Assembly (NCBI GenBank): GCA_946408145.1
Contig: CAMJQX010000070.1
Location: forward strand, 1-7,812
Direction of reading: 5' to 3'
Origin: an uncultured Clostridia bacterium
GTDB taxonomy: Bacteria > Bacillota_A > Clostridia > Oscillospirales > Oscillospiraceae
Length of the DNA: 7,812 bases
This document shows, one piece after another, positions 5,923 through 7,812 of this stretch; positions within the stretch are counted from its first letter, which is position 1; each line of letters opens with the position of its first letter. The notes beneath the pieces were generated by a model. It searched no databases and had not been told where the DNA came from. It worked only from the letters and a program-made list of their open reading frames with translations. The translations under genes were made by a program, and so were the position numbers.

Positions 5923-5986
5923 TTTCAAATAAATTGTGAACAGTTTTTGAAATGTGTCATATATTCACAAATACCCTATTGACACA
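5923..5986. repeat. Cluster of three interleaved inverted repeats (candidate operator)
   Basis: Three perfect 7-bp inverted pairs fall within 64 AT-rich bases: TTTCAAA 5923-5929 with TTTGAAA 5946-5952; TTGTGAA 5934-5940 with TTCACAA 5964-5970; TGTGTCA 5953-5959 with TGACACA 5980-5986. The last covers the -35 of the recombinase-like gene. The spacing is suited to protein binding sites rather than an RNA hairpin, since the pairs interlock and lie upstream of the transcription start. The recombinase-like protein itself is one candidate binder. Confidence 0.5.
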
Positions 5987-6007
5987 CCCCGCTCTTTGTG
6001 TTATCCT
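5979..6007 (+). promoter_or_regulatory. Promoter of the recombinase-like gene
   Basis: A perfect -35 TTGACA (5979-5984), a 17-base spacer and TATCCT (6002-6007), with TG at 5999-6000 as an extended -10. Start expected near 6014, about 22 bases before the ATG. Confidence 0.78.
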
Positions 6008-6035
6008 CTGGTCAAACGACAGAGGAGGTGTTCTC

Positions 6036-6782
6036 ATGACCCTGTGGACGGCTGACAATCGCAAGGATTTCCTTGCCGCCGTCGAAAAGGCCCGTCCGGG
6101 TGACTGCATCCGGGTCGAATCCCTGACCGACGCGGCGGATCACGCGCGCGAGCTGCTCTCCGCCCTGTGCGCTCTGGCGGACCGCGGGATCGACTGTGTC
6201 TGCGCAGCGGAAGGCTTCGACACCCGCACGGAGACCGGCGTCGCGATCATCGGCTTTTGCCGGGCGCTGCTGCGCCTGGAGCGGAAAGATCGGCTGGACA
6301 GGCAGCGGGAAGGCATTGAACGCGCCCGGGAAGAGGGGAAATACAAGGGCCGCAGGCCCATCGCCGTAGACGAGACGCTGTTTGACAGCGTAGTCTCCCT
6401 CTGGAAGGACGGGCAGATCACCGCCCGCGAGGCCATGACGCGGCTTGATCTCAAGCCCAACACCTTCTACCGCCGCATCAAAGATCGGGAGGAACAGAAA
6501 CTGAAAGACTTCAAGAAAATGGAAAAGGATATCCGCGCCGAGCTGAAGGACGCCGCCAGGCAGAGCCGTCAGGATCTCAGCGAGCTGAAAAAGCAGGTCC
6601 GCGCCGAGGCGGAGAGCGTCAAGCAGGCCGCCGGCGATGCTGTCGATCTGCACGATGTGGAGAGGGAGATCCGCCGCGGCCGCCGTCAGGCAGAGGCCGC
6701 CCATGAGGATTCGATCCGGCAGATCAAGAAGGACGTGGAGGCCGAGACGAAAGAGCTGAAAAAGCTGATGGAGGAGCAGTAA
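6036..6782 (+). CDS. Serine-recombinase-derived DNA-binding protein, catalytic N-terminus lost, coiled-coil tail
   Basis: 248 aa. Residues 8-107 align with the back half of a resolvase/invertase catalytic domain and its linker: NRKDFLAAVEKARPGDCIRV, ADRGIDCVCAAEGFDTRTETG (49-69), the E-helix LLRLERKDRLDRQREGIERAREEGKYKGRRP. Residues 110-150 match the resolvase helix-turn-helix (LWKDGQITAREAMTRLDLKPNTFYRRIKD). About 45 N-terminal residues bearing the catalytic serine are missing, and the usual LDRLgR arginine motif reads LTDAAD (30-35), so recombination is not expected. Residues 150-248 are highly charged, Lys/Glu-rich and probably a long coiled coil, unlike normal resolvases. A repurposed DNA-binding or regulatory role is likely, not proven. 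ATG 6036 follows AGGAGG (6023-6028) by seven bases and a good promoter, so the truncation is genuine at the DNA level. The next gene follows after 67 bases. Confidence 0.8.
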   Translation: MTLWTADNRKDFLAAVEKARPGDCIRVESLTDAADHARELLSALCALADRGIDCVCAAEGFDTRTETGVAIIGFCRALLRLERKDRLDRQREGIERAREEGKYKGRRPIAVDETLFDSVVSLWKDGQITAREAMTRLDLKPNTFYRRIKDREEQKLKDFKKMEKDIRAELKDAARQSRQDLSELKKQVRAEAESVKQAAGDAVDLHDVEREIRRGRRQAEAAHEDSIRQIKKDVEAETKELKKLMEEQ

Positions 6783-6791
6783 GGAACACGG

Positions 6792-6822
6792 GACCGGCAG
6801 AGACGCAAGCTCACTGCCGGTC
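6792..6822 (+). repeat. Intergenic hairpin without a T tract
   Basis: GACCGGCAG (6792-6800) pairs perfectly with CTGCCGGTC (6814-6822) around a 13-base loop, followed by TAAAACA rather than T residues. It is unlikely to terminate strongly. It may stabilise or partition the transcript between the recombinase-like gene and the hemolysin III gene. Confidence 0.6.
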
Positions 6823-6849
6823 TAAAACATCTGCTTCGGGAGGAAGGAT

Positions 6850-7506
6850 ATGGAGGAAAAGAAAAAGCGGAAGCTGACGATCCCCTTTTATACGCTCGGA
6901 GAGGAGCTCTTCAACGCCATTTCCCACGGCCTGGGGGCGCTGCTGTCGGCCGCGGCGCTGGTGCTGATGCTGGTCCGGGCAAAAGGCGCGCTGGCGGTGA
7001 CCTCGACCGCGCTCTTCGGCGCGGCGCTGATCCTGCTGTACACCATGTCCTGTCTCTATCACGCGCTGCCGCCCCGGCTGAGCGGGAAGAAGGTCCTGCG
7101 CGTGCTGGATCACTGCAACGTCTTCCTGCTGGTGTTCGGGACCTATATCCCGGTCGCCCTGCTGGGCGTCCCCGGCGCGCGGGGCTGGACGCTCTTCGCT
7201 CTGGTGGCGCTGTTCACCGTGCTCGGCGTCGTGTTCACCGCGGTGGATCTGGAGCGCTATCATGTCGCCGCCGTGATCTGCCAGCTGCTGAGCGGCTGGT
7301 CGATCCTGCTCGGCGTATCGGCGCTGCGGCGCAGCATGGGCATGCCCGGCCTCCTGTGGCTGATCGCCGGCGGCGTGATGTACTCCGTCGGCGCCATCCT
7401 CTACGGGCTGGGAAAGAACCGGAAATACTATCATTCCGTCTTCCATATCTTCTGCCTGCTCGGAAGCTTCTGCCACTTTTGGGCCGTCTGGCAGTATCTG
7501 CTATAG
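6850..7506 (+). CDS. trhA: Hemolysin III / PAQR-family membrane protein (TrhA-like)
   Basis: 218 aa with about seven membrane spans, the normal size. Family signatures: GEELFNAISHGLGA (17-30), SCLYHAL (67-73), LDHCNVFLLVFGTYIP (86-101), GGVMYSVGAILYGLG (174-188) and HSVFHIFCLLGSFCHF (195-210). The metal-site residues of the PAQR/CREST superfamily are all present: Ser67-x3-His71, Asp87, and His195-x3-His199. The name comes from hemolytic activity reported for a Bacillus cereus homologue; related proteins are linked to membrane energetics and lipid homeostasis, and calling it a toxin would be unsafe. ATG 6850 follows GGGAGGAAGG (6838-6847). No separate promoter is evident in the 67-base gap, so it is probably co-transcribed with the recombinase-like gene. 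Confidence 0.93.
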   Translation: MEEKKKRKLTIPFYTLGEELFNAISHGLGALLSAAALVLMLVRAKGALAVTSTALFGAALILLYTMSCLYHALPPRLSGKKVLRVLDHCNVFLLVFGTYIPVALLGVPGARGWTLFALVALFTVLGVVFTAVDLERYHVAAVICQLLSGWSILLGVSALRRSMGMPGLLWLIAGGVMYSVGAILYGLGKNRKYYHSVFHIFCLLGSFCHFWAVWQYLL

Positions 7507-7516
7507 GCGGCAGAAG

Positions 7517-7564
7517 GGAAAGCGCCTCTTCCCGCGTGACGCGGGAAGAGGCGCTTTCCTTTTT
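7517..7564 (+). terminator. Strong terminator between convergent genes
   Basis: A perfect 20-bp stem (7517-7536 with 7540-7559) closed by TGA and followed by TTTTT (7560-7564). The + strand form ends the hemolysin III transcript. On the minus strand the same hairpin lies just past the ychF stop and, with a weaker T tract, may serve that gene too. Confidence 0.92.
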
Positions 7565-7571
7565 CAAATGT

Positions 7572-7812
7572 TTACACGTTGAAGCGGAACATGGTCACGT
7601 CGCCGTCCTGCATGACGTACTCCTTGCCCTCGAGGCGGAACAGGCCCTTCTCTTTGGCGGCGGCCATTGAGCCGCAGGCTTTCAGGTCCTCGAAGGCCAC
7701 GATCTCGGCGCGGATGAAGCCGCGTTCGATGTCCGTGTGGATCTTGCCGGCGGCCTTGGGCGCCTTGGTGCCGCGCACGATGGTCCAGGCGTGCACGTCG
7801 TCCTCGCCGGCG
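7572..7812 (-). CDS. ychF: Ribosome-binding ATPase YchF, C-terminal part (cut by window edge)
   Basis: Only the last 79 residues plus the TAA stop are inside the window; the frame stays open to the edge. The visible part includes [28 protein letters not shown], the AAAKEKG block and the end [16 protein letters not shown], the conserved TGS-like C-terminus of YchF/OLA1. YchF is an Obg-family ATPase (G-motif relaxed to bind ATP) that associates with ribosomes and is redox-linked in Escherichia coli. The ATPase domain lies beyond the window. A GTG inside this segment (7794-7796) is not a start, because the family sequence continues upstream of it. Confidence 0.95.
   Translation of the reverse strand, partial: AGEDDVHAWTIVRGTKAPKAAGKIHTDIERGFIRAEIVAFEDLKACGSMAAAKEKGLFRLEGKEYVMQDGDVTMFRFNV

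Noticed and set aside
6036..6782. Active resolvase or part of a transposon
   Set aside because: The catalytic serine region is missing, and no flanking terminal repeats, transposase or target duplication is visible.
6850..7506. A virulence hemolysin
   Set aside because: The family name is historical; the PAQR-type metal-site residues and wide distribution point to a housekeeping membrane role.

Overview
The window looks like chromosomal DNA from a GC-rich member of the Clostridia (Bacillota), plausibly the Oscillospirales. This is inferred from strong AGGAGG-type ribosome binding sites, AT-rich promoters between GC-rich genes, a choline/glucan-binding-type repeat protein, an AlgI/DHHW acetylation pair, a DUF3783 protein and a hemolysin III/YchF pair. 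No phage, insertion sequence, CRISPR array, tRNA or rRNA is visible. The right end cuts through ychF. The left edge lies one base beyond the stop codon of the first gene.

Layout. (1) 2-772 (-): a secreted protein made almost entirely of 20-residue cell-wall-binding repeats. (2) 773-981: a divergent promoter region with two matching extended -10 promoters and an 8-bp inverted repeat between them. (3) 982-3420 (+): an MBOAT O-acyltransferase and a DHHW/AlgJ-like SGNH partner, a predicted system for O-acetylating a surface polysaccharide, closed by a terminator. (4) 3480-4765 (+): an ECF sigma factor and an overlapping membrane zinc-finger anti-sigma factor, preceded by an ECF-type promoter that suggests autoregulation, and followed by a terminator. 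(5) 4766-5435: about 670 bases without a protein gene. The first part holds nothing recognisable beyond a terminator. From about 5009 there is a promoter, a highly structured RNA of about 290 nt ending in a strong terminator, a second terminator-like hairpin and the promoter of the next gene. The RNA is a candidate member of the raiA-motif class. (6) 5436-5819 (+): a DUF3783 protein. (7) 5923-7506 (+): a cluster of three interleaved inverted repeats and a promoter, then a serine-recombinase-derived protein that has lost the catalytic N-terminus and gained a charged coiled-coil tail, then a hemolysin III/PAQR membrane protein. (8) 7572 to the end (-): the C-terminal TGS part of YchF, convergent on the hemolysin III gene across a 20-bp terminator hairpin.

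How they may work together: the left third is about the cell envelope (wall-binding protein, O-acetylation pair), and the sigma/anti-sigma pair next to it may be an envelope stress switch. That link is inference. The most interesting items are the structured RNA at 5044-5334 and the catalytically dead recombinase-like protein with the inverted-repeat cluster over its promoter.
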